Of a stretch of DNA of 64,000 nucleotides, positions 7,434-15,548 are shown piece by piece. The position numbers and the translations under genes are program-made. The DNA lies in NCBI GenBank assembly GCA_947628185.1, contig CANQYW010000002.1, forward strand, positions 117,443 to 181,442, read 5' to 3'. Below the pieces are notes generated by a model. It was not told where the DNA came from and searched no databases. It saw only the letters and a program-made list of their open reading frames with translations. Within the stretch, counting starts at the first letter, position 1; the number at the start of each line of letters is the position of its first letter. This stretch comes from an uncultured Oscillospiraceae bacterium (GTDB lineage Bacteria; Bacillota; Clostridia; Oscillospirales; Oscillospiraceae).

Positions 7434-8909
7434 TTATTCCCACCATATCTTCAGCGGTTGGGAATGTGAGGGGTCCAGGTAGGCGGAGACGCGGTAGGGG
7501 TCGTAGAGGATGTTCTCTACGTCCTGCGGGCGGCCGTTCCACATGGGACTCATGTCAAAACTCGCAAGATACTTAATCCCCTCATCGTCCACCACCGCCA
7601 CAAGGCCCCGGCCGGGGTCGCTTATGGCGAGGCGCTCGCCGTCCCAGGCGATGGAGGCCGCCTCTAACTCCCGCCTGCCGGTTACCGACCACCAGGCGTC
7701 TATCTCGCCCGAGAGGAGGATCTTGGCCGCGCCGCTCTCGCCCGAGAGGAGCGCGAAGGGGCCCTCCGGGTCCAGGAGCAGCGTGAGGTCCCCGTCCGTC
7801 ACGATCGTGGGGCTGCCGCCGGACCAGGGGATGGTGACGGCGGAGAGCTCCGCCCCGGTGGAGGCGTCGAGGAGGGTAAAGCGCAGGTCCCCGCCGTCTG
7901 TGGTGATGAGCTCTATCCTGTCGCCGGTCTCGCTGAGGCGCATACTCACTGGCTCCTCGGTAGTCTCATAGAAGAGTTTTGCCCTCGGTACGAGGACCGC
8001 GTGGGGCTCATGGGAGAGCGCCAGAGCGTCGTTCCCCGATGTGAGCCGGGGGAGGAAGTAGATCCCCTGGCCGGAGGGGTAGCCCACGAGGCACCGGCCC
8101 TGGGAGTCCTTGGCGTAGGGGTAGATCCAGAGGCCCGCCTCCGACGTGACGCCCACCGAGGGGCTGTAGTCTATGTCCCAGGGCTCGTCCACGGAGGTGG
8201 AGGGGGATGTACCCGTCTCGGAGGGGTAGGAGAGCACCGTGGGCTCCTCATACCCCGAGGCGGGGGAGATATCGTACATGGCCACGCCGCCCTCGCTATC
8301 ACGGGCCACGGTGACACGCAGGTAGTACTCCGGCAGCACAGGCACCGGGAAGAGCTTATCGAAGGCGGCCTTGTCCGCGGCGGGGAGGTTATCGTAGTGG
8401 GTGGCGTAGTAGTCCACGCTCTCCTCAAACCGCCAGGCCAGCGTGTCCCGGTAGTCCGAGAGTGGCAGCGACTCCGCCCGGCACTGGCCGGGGGACGTCC
8501 GGGAGAGCACGTCCCGCACGGGCCGGAACTCCTCGCTGTCCATCTCCAGCATGAACTCGGAGACCGGGTAGAAGGCGAAGACGGACTCGCCCATGTCCTC
8601 CAGCGCGACCCGCACCTGGGGACGGCGCATGTGTGCCGCGATCTCACCCTCTGAGTCCCCGCCCCTGGTAAATTGGGCGGAAGGTTCTAAGGTGTCCGCT
8701 CCCAGCTCGATGGCGGCGTCCCAGTTGAGCTCACCCGCCCGGAGGAAGAACTCGGCGCTGAGCCCCGAGGCGGCGTCCCGGCTCCCGGAGAGCACCGTCT
8801 CCCGGACCTCTAAATCGTCCCGGCTATCGTGGAGCGTGACGGCGGCGCATGTCATGAGTCCCGCCGCGAATAATAGGGCGAGAGCAAATGATATTAGACG
8901 AGTTTTCAT
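7434..8909 (-). CDS. Exported/membrane-anchored protein of ABC operon, unknown function
   Basis: A 491-residue protein with a single N-terminal hydrophobic segment (residues 6-24, ALALLFAAGLMTCAAV) acting as signal peptide or anchor. The rest reads as a soluble extracytoplasmic domain; its second half has a beta-propeller feel (repeated short strands, VTDGDLTLLLDPEG, GLVAVVDDEG). I do not recognise the family. It is the last gene of the GntR-ABC operon and overlaps the ATPase gene by four bases, so it is very likely translated with the transporter and works outside the membrane with it, perhaps as a sensor or accessory lipoprotein-like subunit. Confidence 0.75.
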   Translation of the reverse strand: MKTRLISFALALLFAAGLMTCAAVTLHDSRDDLEVRETVLSGSRDAASGLSAEFFLRAGELNWDAAIELGADTLEPSAQFTRGGDSEGEIAAHMRRPQVRVALEDMGESVFAFYPVSEFMLEMDSEEFRPVRDVLSRTSPGQCRAESLPLSDYRDTLAWRFEESVDYYATHYDNLPAADKAAFDKLFPVPVLPEYYLRVTVARDSEGGVAMYDISPASGYEEPTVLSYPSETGTSPSTSVDEPWDIDYSPSVGVTSEAGLWIYPYAKDSQGRCLVGYPSGQGIYFLPRLTSGNDALALSHEPHAVLVPRAKLFYETTEEPVSMRLSETGDRIELITTDGGDLRFTLLDASTGAELSAVTIPWSGGSPTIVTDGDLTLLLDPEGPFALLSGESGAAKILLSGEIDAWWSVTGRRELEAASIAWDGERLAISDPGRGLVAVVDDEGIKYLASFDMSPMWNGRPQDVENILYDPYRVSAYLDPSHSQPLKIWWE

Positions 8910-9652
8910 TGTCCCTCCTCACCGGTGAGCTTTTCTATGGCCCGGCTCACCCTGTCGGGCTCGTAGCCGTAGGTGCGGGTGACGAACCCCATAAGGTCCT
9001 CCCCCCGGTCCTCAAGGGTGGATATGAGCTCGTCGCCCAAAATTTTCCCCTTGCGGATGAGCACCGCCCGGCTCACGAAGTTCTCCACCTCCTCGATGAG
9101 GTGTGTGCTCAAAATTACGGTCTCGGTGTCCTCCAATATCCCGGAGAGCACCTTGTAGAAGTCGCCCCGGTTGAAGACGTCGCTCCCCGAGAAGGGCTCG
9201 TCCATGAGGATGTAGTCCGCCCCCTGGGAGAGGGCCAGTATGACCTCCAGCTCGTTCTTCTGCCCGGTGGAGAGGAACCCGGCCCGCCTTGTTGGCGGCA
9301 GCTCGAAGAAGTCCATCAGCGCCCGGTAACGCCCATCCCGCCAGCGGGGGAAGTGGTCCCGGTAGAACTTTCTGTGCTCCTCCGGCGTGAGGTCCGGGAA
9401 GAAGGAGTGCTCCGAGGTGGCGAAACTCAGCCGCTCGATGTTGCGGCGCGTCAATGGCTCATCGTCCAGTGTCACCTCGCCCCCGTGGTGGAGGAGGCCC
9501 AGGATGGACTTCATGAGCGTCGTCTTCCCGGCGCCGTTCTCCCCGAAGAGCCCAACCAGTTCCCCGGGGCCGATGGTGAGGTCAACGCCCTCCAGGGCCA
9601 GAATATACCCGTACCGGGTGGAAAGATTTTGTATTTCAAGCATCTTTGGCAC
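8906..9652 (-). CDS. ABC transporter ATP-binding protein (YtrB-like)
   Basis: A 248-residue ATPase with Walker A GENGAGKTT near residue 39, a signature-type LSTGQKNEL, Walker B YILMDEPFSGSD and a following switch His in STHLIEEVE. The signature is LSTGQ rather than LSGGQ, common in the export and drug-type ABC group that pairs with GntR/YtrA regulators. It sits three bases downstream of a small membrane protein and overlaps the next gene by four bases, so it is co-translated. Likely energises transport by the two membrane proteins encoded upstream. Substrate unknown; YtrA-type systems often respond to wall-active compounds. Confidence 0.9.
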   Translation of the reverse strand: MPKMLEIQNLSTRYGYILALEGVDLTIGPGELVGLFGENGAGKTTLMKSILGLLHHGGEVTLDDEPLTRRNIERLSFATSEHSFFPDLTPEEHRKFYRDHFPRWRDGRYRALMDFFELPPTRRAGFLSTGQKNELEVILALSQGADYILMDEPFSGSDVFNRGDFYKVLSGILEDTETVILSTHLIEEVENFVSRAVLIRKGKILGDELISTLEDRGEDLMGFVTRTYGYEPDRVSRAIEKLTGEEGQ

Positions 9653-9655
9653 CTC

Positions 9656-10078
9656 CTAAATTATTTTTCCGTAGAGCCAGCCGTAGAGCGCAAGCAGTAT
9701 TGCCGCGAGGAGAGCGGAGATAATTAGCCCCAGCGACGGCAGCGCCCAGCACCTTATGTGGTACTCCCAGCGCCGCGGGAGGCGGCGCATGGTGTAGTCC
9801 GCGCGGCTGTCCCGGAGGTGGTAGGTGTAGTTGCGGATGAGCATCACCGCGAGGGCGAGCCAGAGTATCTCGAACCCCGCCGGGGCGCTCCCCAGCACGT
9901 CCCGGAAGGAGGGGACTGGCCTCCTGTAGAGCTCATAGTACCTCCTGGCGCGGGAGATACGGGAGATGGCACCGCAGCTCCAGAGCGCCGCCGCGAGGGT
10001 CCCGATACCTATCCGCGCCGCCCTCCGGCCCCCGCTTATGCCCACGGGGGAGAGCTTATCCCAGTCTATCCGCCGCAT
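9656..10078 (-). CDS. Small membrane protein of ABC operon
   Basis: A 140-residue basic protein with hydrophobic segments at about residues 26-40, 69-83 and 110-136 (SLGLIISALLAAILLALYGWLYG). It overlaps the preceding membrane-protein gene by 13 bases and lies three bases before the ATPase gene, so it is probably a permease subunit or accessory membrane factor. No family recognised. Confidence 0.7.
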   Translation of the reverse strand: MRRIDWDKLSPVGISGGRRAARIGIGTLAAALWSCGAISRISRARRYYELYRRPVPSFRDVLGSAPAGFEILWLALAVMLIRNYTYHLRDSRADYTMRRLPRRWEYHIRCWALPSLGLIISALLAAILLALYGWLYGKII

Positions 10079-10794
10079 CGCTCAGCCTCCTCTTGGAAAA
10101 TGAGATAGAGCCTTATGACCTCTATCGCCACGACGACGCACTCAGCCCAGGTGACGAACCGCGTCAGCACGCCCTGCCATGCAATCGGCCCCACCACGGC
10201 GAGGGCCAGGAGCAGGAAACTTGACACCAGGTTCCGCCCTCCACGGCGGAACTTGGCGGCGTCCACCGCCACGGCGAGGCCCAGCCCCGCGATCATCACC
10301 GCCACGCCCGCTCTGGTGTACCTGTCCTCAATGGGCATGAGCCAGTGGAGTAGCCCCTCGGCGCTCACGGCCAGGAACAGCGACTGCCGGCTCATCACCA
10401 TGGGGTCCGCCGCCCGGCGGAACATGAGGTACCCTAAGATGACGACAGCCGTCTCCACCCCCCAGAATACCGCGAGACACCCAGCGGAGCTTATGGCGTG
10501 CCAGACTGTCACCATGCCGTCCCCCACGGAGAGCCGCCCGAGAGTCGATTGCCTCGCGGAGCAGCCGCAGCGGAGGCACTTGGCGGCGACCATAACTATG
10601 CCAATAAAGTATAGTATGTCCGCGTGGGAGCCTAAGTAAAAGAACTCAAACGTCAATATCCTGCCGCCCGTCACCTCCGGGAGGCGGAGGGCCAGGAGCG
10701 CGAGCTGCGCCGCCCCCGCCGCCGCCGAGACGAGAAGGGCGAACAAGAACGTGCTGCCCACCCATAGGGAGAGCACCGACATGTGCTTTCTCAT
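10066..10794 (-). CDS. Multi-pass membrane protein of ABC operon (putative permease)
   Basis: A 242-residue protein with about six hydrophobic segments, starting LSLWVGSTFLFALLVSAAAG and including FYLGSHADILYFIGIVMVAA. It overlaps the GntR gene by four bases (ATGA) and the next gene by 13, showing tight translational coupling. Position between regulator and ATPase suggests the membrane domain of the transporter. The sequence itself is not a recognised ABC permease family. Confidence 0.75.
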   Translation of the reverse strand: MRKHMSVLSLWVGSTFLFALLVSAAAGAAQLALLALRLPEVTGGRILTFEFFYLGSHADILYFIGIVMVAAKCLRCGCSARQSTLGRLSVGDGMVTVWHAISSAGCLAVFWGVETAVVILGYLMFRRAADPMVMSRQSLFLAVSAEGLLHWLMPIEDRYTRAGVAVMIAGLGLAVAVDAAKFRRGGRNLVSSFLLLALAVVGPIAWQGVLTRFVTWAECVVVAIEVIRLYLIFQEEAERCGG

Positions 10795-11198
10795 TCCTCC
10801 GTCACTCCTTCCTCAACTTCACGCGCCTCATCCCAGAGCCGTCCAAAAAGCTCCAGGGCCTCATCCCGGTCCATGCCGCTGCGCCTGAGGGCCAGGACGG
10901 TTTTCTCAAGCTCCTCCCGCTGGAGCCGGAGACGGAGAGCGGCCAGGGCCTCCGGCGTCACGCTGACGCAGCTCTTGGCCCCGGAGCGGGACACCACCAG
11001 CCCCTCCTCCTCCAGCGTCCTGTAGGCCCGCTGGACGGTGTTCGGGTTCACCCCCAAAAGCGCCGACACCACCCTCCGGGAGGGCAGCTCGTCGCCGTCC
11101 CGCACCGCCCCGGAGGCCACACCGGCCCGGACGTACCGCACCAGCCGCAGATAGACCGGCCCCTCCCCCTCCCGGGGGAAGTCGCTGAACGTCAGCAT
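10791..11198 (-). CDS. GntR-family repressor, YtrA subfamily
   Basis: A 135-residue regulator with an N-terminal winged helix (YLRLVRYVRAGVASGAV..GDELPSRRVVSALLGVNPNTVQRAYRTLEEEGLVVSRSG, residues 16-76) and a short helical C-terminal tail instead of an effector domain, as in YtrA proteins. Family members repress their own ABC operon. AGGAGGT lies correctly before ATG 11198. Two palindromes matching the YtrA operator type overlap its promoter, so autoregulation of the whole five-gene operon is likely. Confidence 0.92.
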   Translation of the reverse strand: MLTFSDFPREGEGPVYLRLVRYVRAGVASGAVRDGDELPSRRVVSALLGVNPNTVQRAYRTLEEEGLVVSRSGAKSCVSVTPEALAALRLRLQREELEKTVLALRRSGMDRDEALELFGRLWDEAREVEEGVTEE

Positions 11199-11210
11199 GG
11201 CTCACCTCCT

Positions 11211-11236
11211 AACTGTATTATTCGCGTAATACGGTT
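11211..11236. promoter_or_regulatory. GntR operator 1
   Basis: AACTGTATTA-N6-TAATACGGTT, an imperfect palindrome lying between the operon promoter and the gntR start codon. Confidence 0.75.
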
Positions 11237-11240
11237 TATG

Positions 11241-11274
11241 ACTGTATTATATAGCTAATACAGTTCGCTGTCAA
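11241..11274 (-). promoter_or_regulatory. ABC operon promoter with overlapping GntR operator 2
   Basis: The minus strand carries TTGACA (11274-11269), a 17-bp spacer and TATAAT (11251-11246). A perfect 9-bp palindrome ACTGTATTA-N6-TAATACAGT at 11241-11264 covers the -10 box and spacer, so bound GntR would block polymerase. Confidence 0.88.
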
Positions 11275-11302
11275 GGGGGTATATGAAAATTTTCGTGTCA
11301 GG

Positions 11303-11331
11303 TTGAAAAATTTCAGAATATGGGGTATCAT
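11303..11331 (+). promoter_or_regulatory. Thioredoxin gene promoter
   Basis: TTGAAA, a 17-bp spacer and TATCAT, divergent from the ABC operon promoter. Confidence 0.6.
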
Positions 11332-11362
11332 CTATATAGAATAACGAGAAAGGAGCGAGTTT

Positions 11363-11671
11363 ATGACCATAGTACACGCGACGGCGCGGGACTTCCGGCA
11401 GCTCATAGCCCAGGGCCCCGTGATGGCGGACTTCTGGGCCCCCTGGTGCGGCCCCTGCAACATGGTGGGCCGGGCCCTGGAGGAGCTGGAGGGTGAGTTC
11501 CCGGAGGTCCGGGTGGTGAAGGTGAACGTGGACGAGGAGCCGGAGCTGGCCTCCGAGTTCAAGATCGCCGCCATACCGGACATCTACTTCTTCCGGGACG
11601 GCGAGCAGGTGGACCACGTCTTAGGGGCCCTCTCCGCCGACGCCCTCCGGGAGAAACTTGAAAATCTCTAA
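11363..11671 (+). CDS. trxA: Thioredoxin
   Basis: A 102-residue cytoplasmic thiol-disulfide oxidoreductase of normal length. It has the active site WCGPC at residues 28-32 preceded by ADFWAP, and the conserved cis-proline Pro72 in AIPDIYFF. GAAAGGAG precedes the ATG. It is a single-gene unit with its own promoter and terminator; no thioredoxin reductase gene is nearby. Confidence 0.95.
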   Translation: MTIVHATARDFRQLIAQGPVMADFWAPWCGPCNMVGRALEELEGEFPEVRVVKVNVDEEPELASEFKIAAIPDIYFFRDGEQVDHVLGALSADALREKLENL

Positions 11672-11682
11672 AAACGCGAAAA

Positions 11683-11724
11683 TGCCATTCTCCGGGCCGA
11701 AACCCAGAGAATGGCACTCTTTTT
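11683..11724. terminator. Bidirectional terminator between trxA and srtB
   Basis: TGCCATTCTC / GAGAATGGCA stem followed by CTCTTTTT on the plus strand, with an A-rich (T-rich on minus) stretch on the other side. Confidence 0.88.
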
Positions 11725-12511
11725 ACTTTACACGCACCGCGACTATAACGAATCTTCCCTCGTCCTGGTGGTAACTGCAAGTGGAGAGGGTCAGGAGCTC
11801 GTCGCCAAACTCCGCCTCCACGCCCGTGGGGTAGAGGGCCGCGGCGGTGACGCCCTCCACGTACTCCCGGAAGGACGGCTCCTCCGTGAGGTCCTGGTAC
11901 TCGTAATACTTAAAGCCCTCGCTCCCCTCCGGGAGGACCTGGGCGTAGAAGGCCGCCATCACCTCGTACTCGCCGGGGCGGGTCAGGGTGTCGAACTTTA
12001 TCCTGGGGTGCTCACGCCAGAAATCCTCGGACTTGTAGTCCGTAATTGTGGCGAACATTGTGCCGTTCTTCATGTGGTGGCCGTAGAGGATGTAGTTCCC
12101 GCAGCCCTCAAAGCACCCGCCATCAAGGAACGGCACGCCGCTCACGGCGTAGCTCCCGTCAAAGGCCCGGTGGAGATACCGCTCCGGGTCCTGGGGTGTG
12201 TGCATCACGGGGTAGTTTAACTTCGTCCCCTCTATCTCCACCCAGCCGAAGAGGTCGTGATTCTCCTCCCAGAGGGCGTCATATTTAGTAAACTTTTGCT
12301 GCGTTACTCCTGGTGCGTCTAATGAGGGTTCGTCAATTTCGGGGTAGTTTATCTCCCCCTGGGCCTCAACGCGCTCTATTAGCTCCTCAAAGGCCGCCTC
12401 CTCCCGGTGCTCACGGAGGAGCTGGGAGGACGCCATGTACGCCCCGGCGCAAAAGAGGATGAGGAACGCCGAGAACGCCAGGGACAGCCAGAGTTTCTTG
12501 TGTCCCCTCAC
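11723..12511 (-). CDS. srtB: Class B sortase
   Basis: A 262-residue membrane-anchored transpeptidase that links sorted proteins to the cell wall. A single N-terminal membrane helix (residues 8-27) is followed by the sortase barrel with catalytic His145 in YGHHM, Cys245 in TLSTC and Arg253 in GRFVIV. FGWVEIEGTKLNYPV is typical of class B. It starts three bases after the hybrid kinase gene and is probably co-transcribed with it. No NPQTN-type substrate is encoded next to it; the surface protein at the left edge of the window is a candidate substrate only by proximity. Confidence 0.93.
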   Translation of the reverse strand: MRGHKKLWLSLAFSAFLILFCAGAYMASSQLLREHREEAAFEELIERVEAQGEINYPEIDEPSLDAPGVTQQKFTKYDALWEENHDLFGWVEIEGTKLNYPVMHTPQDPERYLHRAFDGSYAVSGVPFLDGGCFEGCGNYILYGHHMKNGTMFATITDYKSEDFWREHPRIKFDTLTRPGEYEVMAAFYAQVLPEGSEGFKYYEYQDLTEEPSFREYVEGVTAAALYPTGVEAEFGDELLTLSTCSYHQDEGRFVIVAVRVK

Positions 12512-12514
12512 GGC

Positions 12515-14602
12515 CTACTCCGAGAGCATCTTCATGAGCTTGCCGATGTCCACGGGTTTCGCTATGAAGTCGTCCATGCCGGCCTCCAACGCCTTGTCCC
12601 GGTCCTGGGTGAAGGAGTTGGCGGTGCAGGCTATTATCCTGACGGACCCGGCGTCGGGGCGCGGCAGGGCCCGGATGGCCCTCGTGGCCTCGAAACCGTC
12701 CATCACCGGCATGAGGATGTCCATGAGTATGACGCCGTAGTGTCCCTCCGGGGAGGCGGAGAACAGGCGAAGGGCCTCCTCGCCGTCCTGGGCGAGGTCC
12801 GCCTCAAACCCCTCCCCCTCCAGGAGCTCCAGCATTATCTCGGCGTTCAATTCGTTGTCCTCGGCAACTAAGACCCTGGGGCGGCCTGTGCTCTGGGGCG
12901 GCTCCGGCTGGATCTCCGGGGCCTCGGTGATGTCCGCCGGGAAGGTGAAGTGGAAGGTGCTGCCCTCCCCCTTCCGGCTCTCGAAGGTGAGGTCCCCGCC
13001 CATGAGACGCGCAAGGCTCCGGCTTATTGGGAGGCCCAACCCCGTGCCCTGGTTGCCCTTGGAGACGGTGTCGGAGTCCAGCTCCCTGGCGAAGGAGTCA
13101 AAGACGTGTTTCTGGAACTCCTCGCCCATGCCCCGGCCCGTGTCCCGGACGGTGATGGTGTTCACCACCCGGTCCCCCTGTTCCCGCTGACGGGCCGTGA
13201 GGGTCACGCGGCCACCCTCCGGGGTGAACTTCCGGGTGTTGTCAAGTAGATTCATCAAAACCTGCTCCACCCGCACCTCGTCACACAAGATGTAGGGGTG
13301 GGGGAGGTCGATGTCCGTCGAAAAATCTATTCCCTTCTCGCCCATGGCGCTGCGGAGGATGGAGGCCACGGTGCCCACTGAGTGCCCCAGGTCCATGGGC
13401 TCCCGAAGGATCTCCATCCGCTCGTCCTGTATCTTGGACATGTCCAGGATGTCGTTTACGAGCGTCAGGAGGTATTTCGCGGTGCTGGTGGACTTGCTCA
13501 AATACTCCGAGAGCTCCCGCTTGTCATCGAGTTTCTGGCCCATGAGGTAGTTGAGGCCGATGAGGCCGTTGAGGGGCGTCCTTATCTCGTGGCTCATGGC
13601 GGAGAGGAACTGTCCCTTGGCCTTGGCGTCGGCCCGGGCGGCGATGGACCTGACCCGCTGGCGCCACAATAGCACTAAGAGGGCGGAGATGATGACCACC
13701 GCCATTATGAATACCCCCACGGCGTACCTATAACGGTAGGCGAAGTCGCCGAGGGTGTAGTTATACTGGTTCTCCATCACCGCCTGGATGGTGAAGGTGC
13801 TGACCTCGTCATCCGTGAGGCGGGCGATGGCCTTATTGAGGATGGAGACCAGGATGTCCCCCTCCTCCTCCGTGGGCGTCCCCTCGCCGGTGAAGTCCAC
13901 GACGGCGGAGAAACACAGCTCATCGTCCAGCCCCATCACCGGCACCACGCCCACGCGCTCAAATACGGGTTTCGAGATCCAGTACTCCGCCACGTACTGG
14001 TTCTGGATGAGAAGGTCCGACTTCCCCTCCGCCACGGCGGAGAAACACTCCGGGATGGAGTCGTAGTCCTCTATGATGAAGTTGGGGAATATGCGGTTCA
14101 GGACCTTCTTTACGGTCTGGGACCCTGTGGAGAGGGCCACAGTGAGGTTGGCGTTCACGTCAAAGTCCGTGCCCTCCCGGGCCACTACCACCTTGCGGCT
14201 CACAAGGTAGGGGCTCGTCATGTGTATCCCCCTGGCGCCCAGGTTCTCCCGGTTGTACTCGACGCTCGTCACGAGGTCGAACTTCTCCCCCATGAGGTAG
14301 TCGTATGTCACCTCGCCCATGCGGAGAGGCACGTACTCAAAGTTGAGTCCGCTCAGCTCCTCTATCCTATCGAATATGTACCTGGATATCCCGGCCAGCT
14401 CCCCGTTCCCGTCCATGAAGGACACGGGTATCCTGTCCTGGACGTACCCCACCCGGAGCGTGGGATGGGCGGCCATGTAGGCGCTCTCCTCCGGCGTCAG
14501 CTCAATGCCCTCCCCGCCGGCCAGGGCCGCCCCGGGGAGTATGGAAACGAGGATAAGGAACGTCAGCAGCGCTAAACTAAAGCGCCGCCCGCGCTTTTTC
14601 AT
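12515..14602 (-). CDS. Hybrid sensor histidine kinase with periplasmic-binding-protein sensor (BvgS/EvgS-like)
   Basis: A 695-residue hybrid kinase. Domains in order: signal peptide (1-29); extracellular SBP_bac_3-type binding domain (about 38-275, LRVGYVQDRIPVSF...); membrane helix (292-313); HisKA with His338 in MSHEIRTPLNG; HATPase with N and G boxes (NLLDNTRKF, DTGRGMG, GTGLGLPIS); and a C-terminal receiver with Asp628 in LMDILMPVMDG. It has no Hpt or output domain, so the phosphate must pass to a separate partner not seen here. The ligand is probably an amino acid or other small solute. Sits upstream of srtB with a 3-base gap. Confidence 0.93.
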   Translation of the reverse strand: MKKRGRRFSLALLTFLILVSILPGAALAGGEGIELTPEESAYMAAHPTLRVGYVQDRIPVSFMDGNGELAGISRYIFDRIEELSGLNFEYVPLRMGEVTYDYLMGEKFDLVTSVEYNRENLGARGIHMTSPYLVSRKVVVAREGTDFDVNANLTVALSTGSQTVKKVLNRIFPNFIIEDYDSIPECFSAVAEGKSDLLIQNQYVAEYWISKPVFERVGVVPVMGLDDELCFSAVVDFTGEGTPTEEEGDILVSILNKAIARLTDDEVSTFTIQAVMENQYNYTLGDFAYRYRYAVGVFIMAVVIISALLVLLWRQRVRSIAARADAKAKGQFLSAMSHEIRTPLNGLIGLNYLMGQKLDDKRELSEYLSKSTSTAKYLLTLVNDILDMSKIQDERMEILREPMDLGHSVGTVASILRSAMGEKGIDFSTDIDLPHPYILCDEVRVEQVLMNLLDNTRKFTPEGGRVTLTARQREQGDRVVNTITVRDTGRGMGEEFQKHVFDSFARELDSDTVSKGNQGTGLGLPISRSLARLMGGDLTFESRKGEGSTFHFTFPADITEAPEIQPEPPQSTGRPRVLVAEDNELNAEIMLELLEGEGFEADLAQDGEEALRLFSASPEGHYGVILMDILMPVMDGFEATRAIRALPRPDAGSVRIIACTANSFTQDRDKALEAGMDDFIAKPVDIGKLMKMLSE

Positions 14603-14697
14603 GCGGCATCACCCCGTTTAGGACAATATCTCAGGGTCTATTGTAGACCAAAAGCCTAAAAAAGTAAAGAACAAAATTAAACGGGGGGCGCTGTTTG

Positions 14698-14763
14698 TCA
14701 CATGCTAAATCTACCCTCGGAGACCTCTATCACCTCGTCGCAGAGGGACTCTATTGCTTTATC
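14698..14763 (-). pseudogene. C-terminal remnant, possibly of an ABC ATPase
   Basis: A 21-codon stop-bounded stretch reads DKAIESLCDEVIEVSEGRFSM, which resembles the last residues of ABC ATPases (D.VIEV..GR). A stop immediately precedes it and nothing upstream continues it. Very short, so the call is tentative. Confidence 0.25.
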
Positions 14764-14790
14764 CTAAAGCCAAGGACTTTAGAGAGGAAA

Positions 14791-14817
14791 ACCCCGGAAC
14801 CTCAATGATCCCGGGGT
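14791..14817 (-). terminator. Terminator-like hairpin at left end of relic region
   Basis: ACCCCGG..GATC..CCGGGGT hairpin followed on the minus strand by TTTTCC. It closely resembles the tRNA-Leu terminator at 15515-15539, so it may be a duplicated copy flanking an inserted element. Confidence 0.55.
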
Positions 14818-14883
14818 CTCTGAATCACTTCTTTATCGTCGTTTCGCCAAATCTCGGGCGTTATTTTTGTGCGGTTTGCCATC

Positions 14884-14941
14884 TTGATATTTCGGAATAC
14901 TTCGTGTATAATGAGCATAGTAAAGTATCTCGAAGTATTCC
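14884..14941 (+). promoter_or_regulatory. Promoter/operator relic, sibling of that at 43101
   Basis: TTGATA (14884-14889), a 17-bp spacer and TATAAT (14907-14912), with a perfect 11-bp palindrome GGAATACTTCG / CGAAGTATTCC at 14894-14904 and 14931-14941. The same promoter and operator precede the intact replication module at 43.1 kb. Confidence 0.7.
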
Positions 14942-15292
14942 CTGGACCTTTTCAATTTAATAGCGAAGTATGTAAGGCTACGTGGGTGAACCGCGGGATC
15001 TCACTTTGACCCTTCCGAGGATCTGGAGGCAGGGCGCCTGTTAGGGCAACGACAACTGTGAATTGCCCGAGAGGGCGTCAAAACTCCTTATATCAGCGGT
15101 TGAGGGGCGGAGCGAGGGGACGCGGTTTACACAAAGCTCATAAGGGCATGCGGCTCTTTAGTGACTTATCCTAACTTGTGCCGAAAACCATGTGGTTTTT
15201 TTCATAACCATAGAAACCTATGGAGTAAGGAATAAGGAAAAGAATAAAGGACTAAGGAAAAAATAAATATAAAAAATAAAAAAATATTTATT
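14884..15292 (+). pseudogene. Decayed copy of the DUF6291-like/replication-module gene
   Basis: After the shared promoter, AGTATGTAAGGCTACGTGG aligns by eye with the intact gene's GAGTATGTAAAGCTATGG. Further on, the GGTTTTTTTC stretch and the TAAGGAATAAGGAA...GGACTAAGG, A-rich run (15181-15292) match the intact gene's GGTTTTTT and 7-bp GGACTAA repeats plus A-rich tail. Frames are broken throughout and no start codon remains. The DnaC-like partner is missing. From here to the tRNA terminator (15293-15512) I see no gene. Confidence 0.55.
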
Positions 15293-15514
15293 TATTTCAT
15301 GCTCAAGAGAGCTTTAGAGCATATACTTCAGCTTGCGACGAATCTAAGCAAAGCAAAGCGCCGGGGCAAAGATGACTTCACTCCGACGCTGTGACCTGTT
15401 CTCAGCTATCGCAACTTTGTCCAGAGCTCAAATTCATTAGCAAATCCGTTAGCAAATAATTACCTGTGTTTACGTATCTAAAAAGCGCTGAAACTACTTG
15501 AAATAGAAAGAAAA

Positions 15515-15539
15515 CCCCGGAATCGTTTAGATTCCGGGG
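15515..15539 (-). terminator. tRNA-Leu terminator
   Basis: CCCCGGAATC / GATTCCGGGG stem with a 5-nt loop, followed by TTTTCTTTCT on the minus strand, ten bases beyond the tRNA. Confidence 0.88.
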
Positions 15540-15548
15540 CCTCAGACC

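Noticed and set aside
14754-14960. 68-aa plus-strand ORF
   Set aside because: It runs across a terminator hairpin and the relic promoter; no ribosome site and no recognisable protein.
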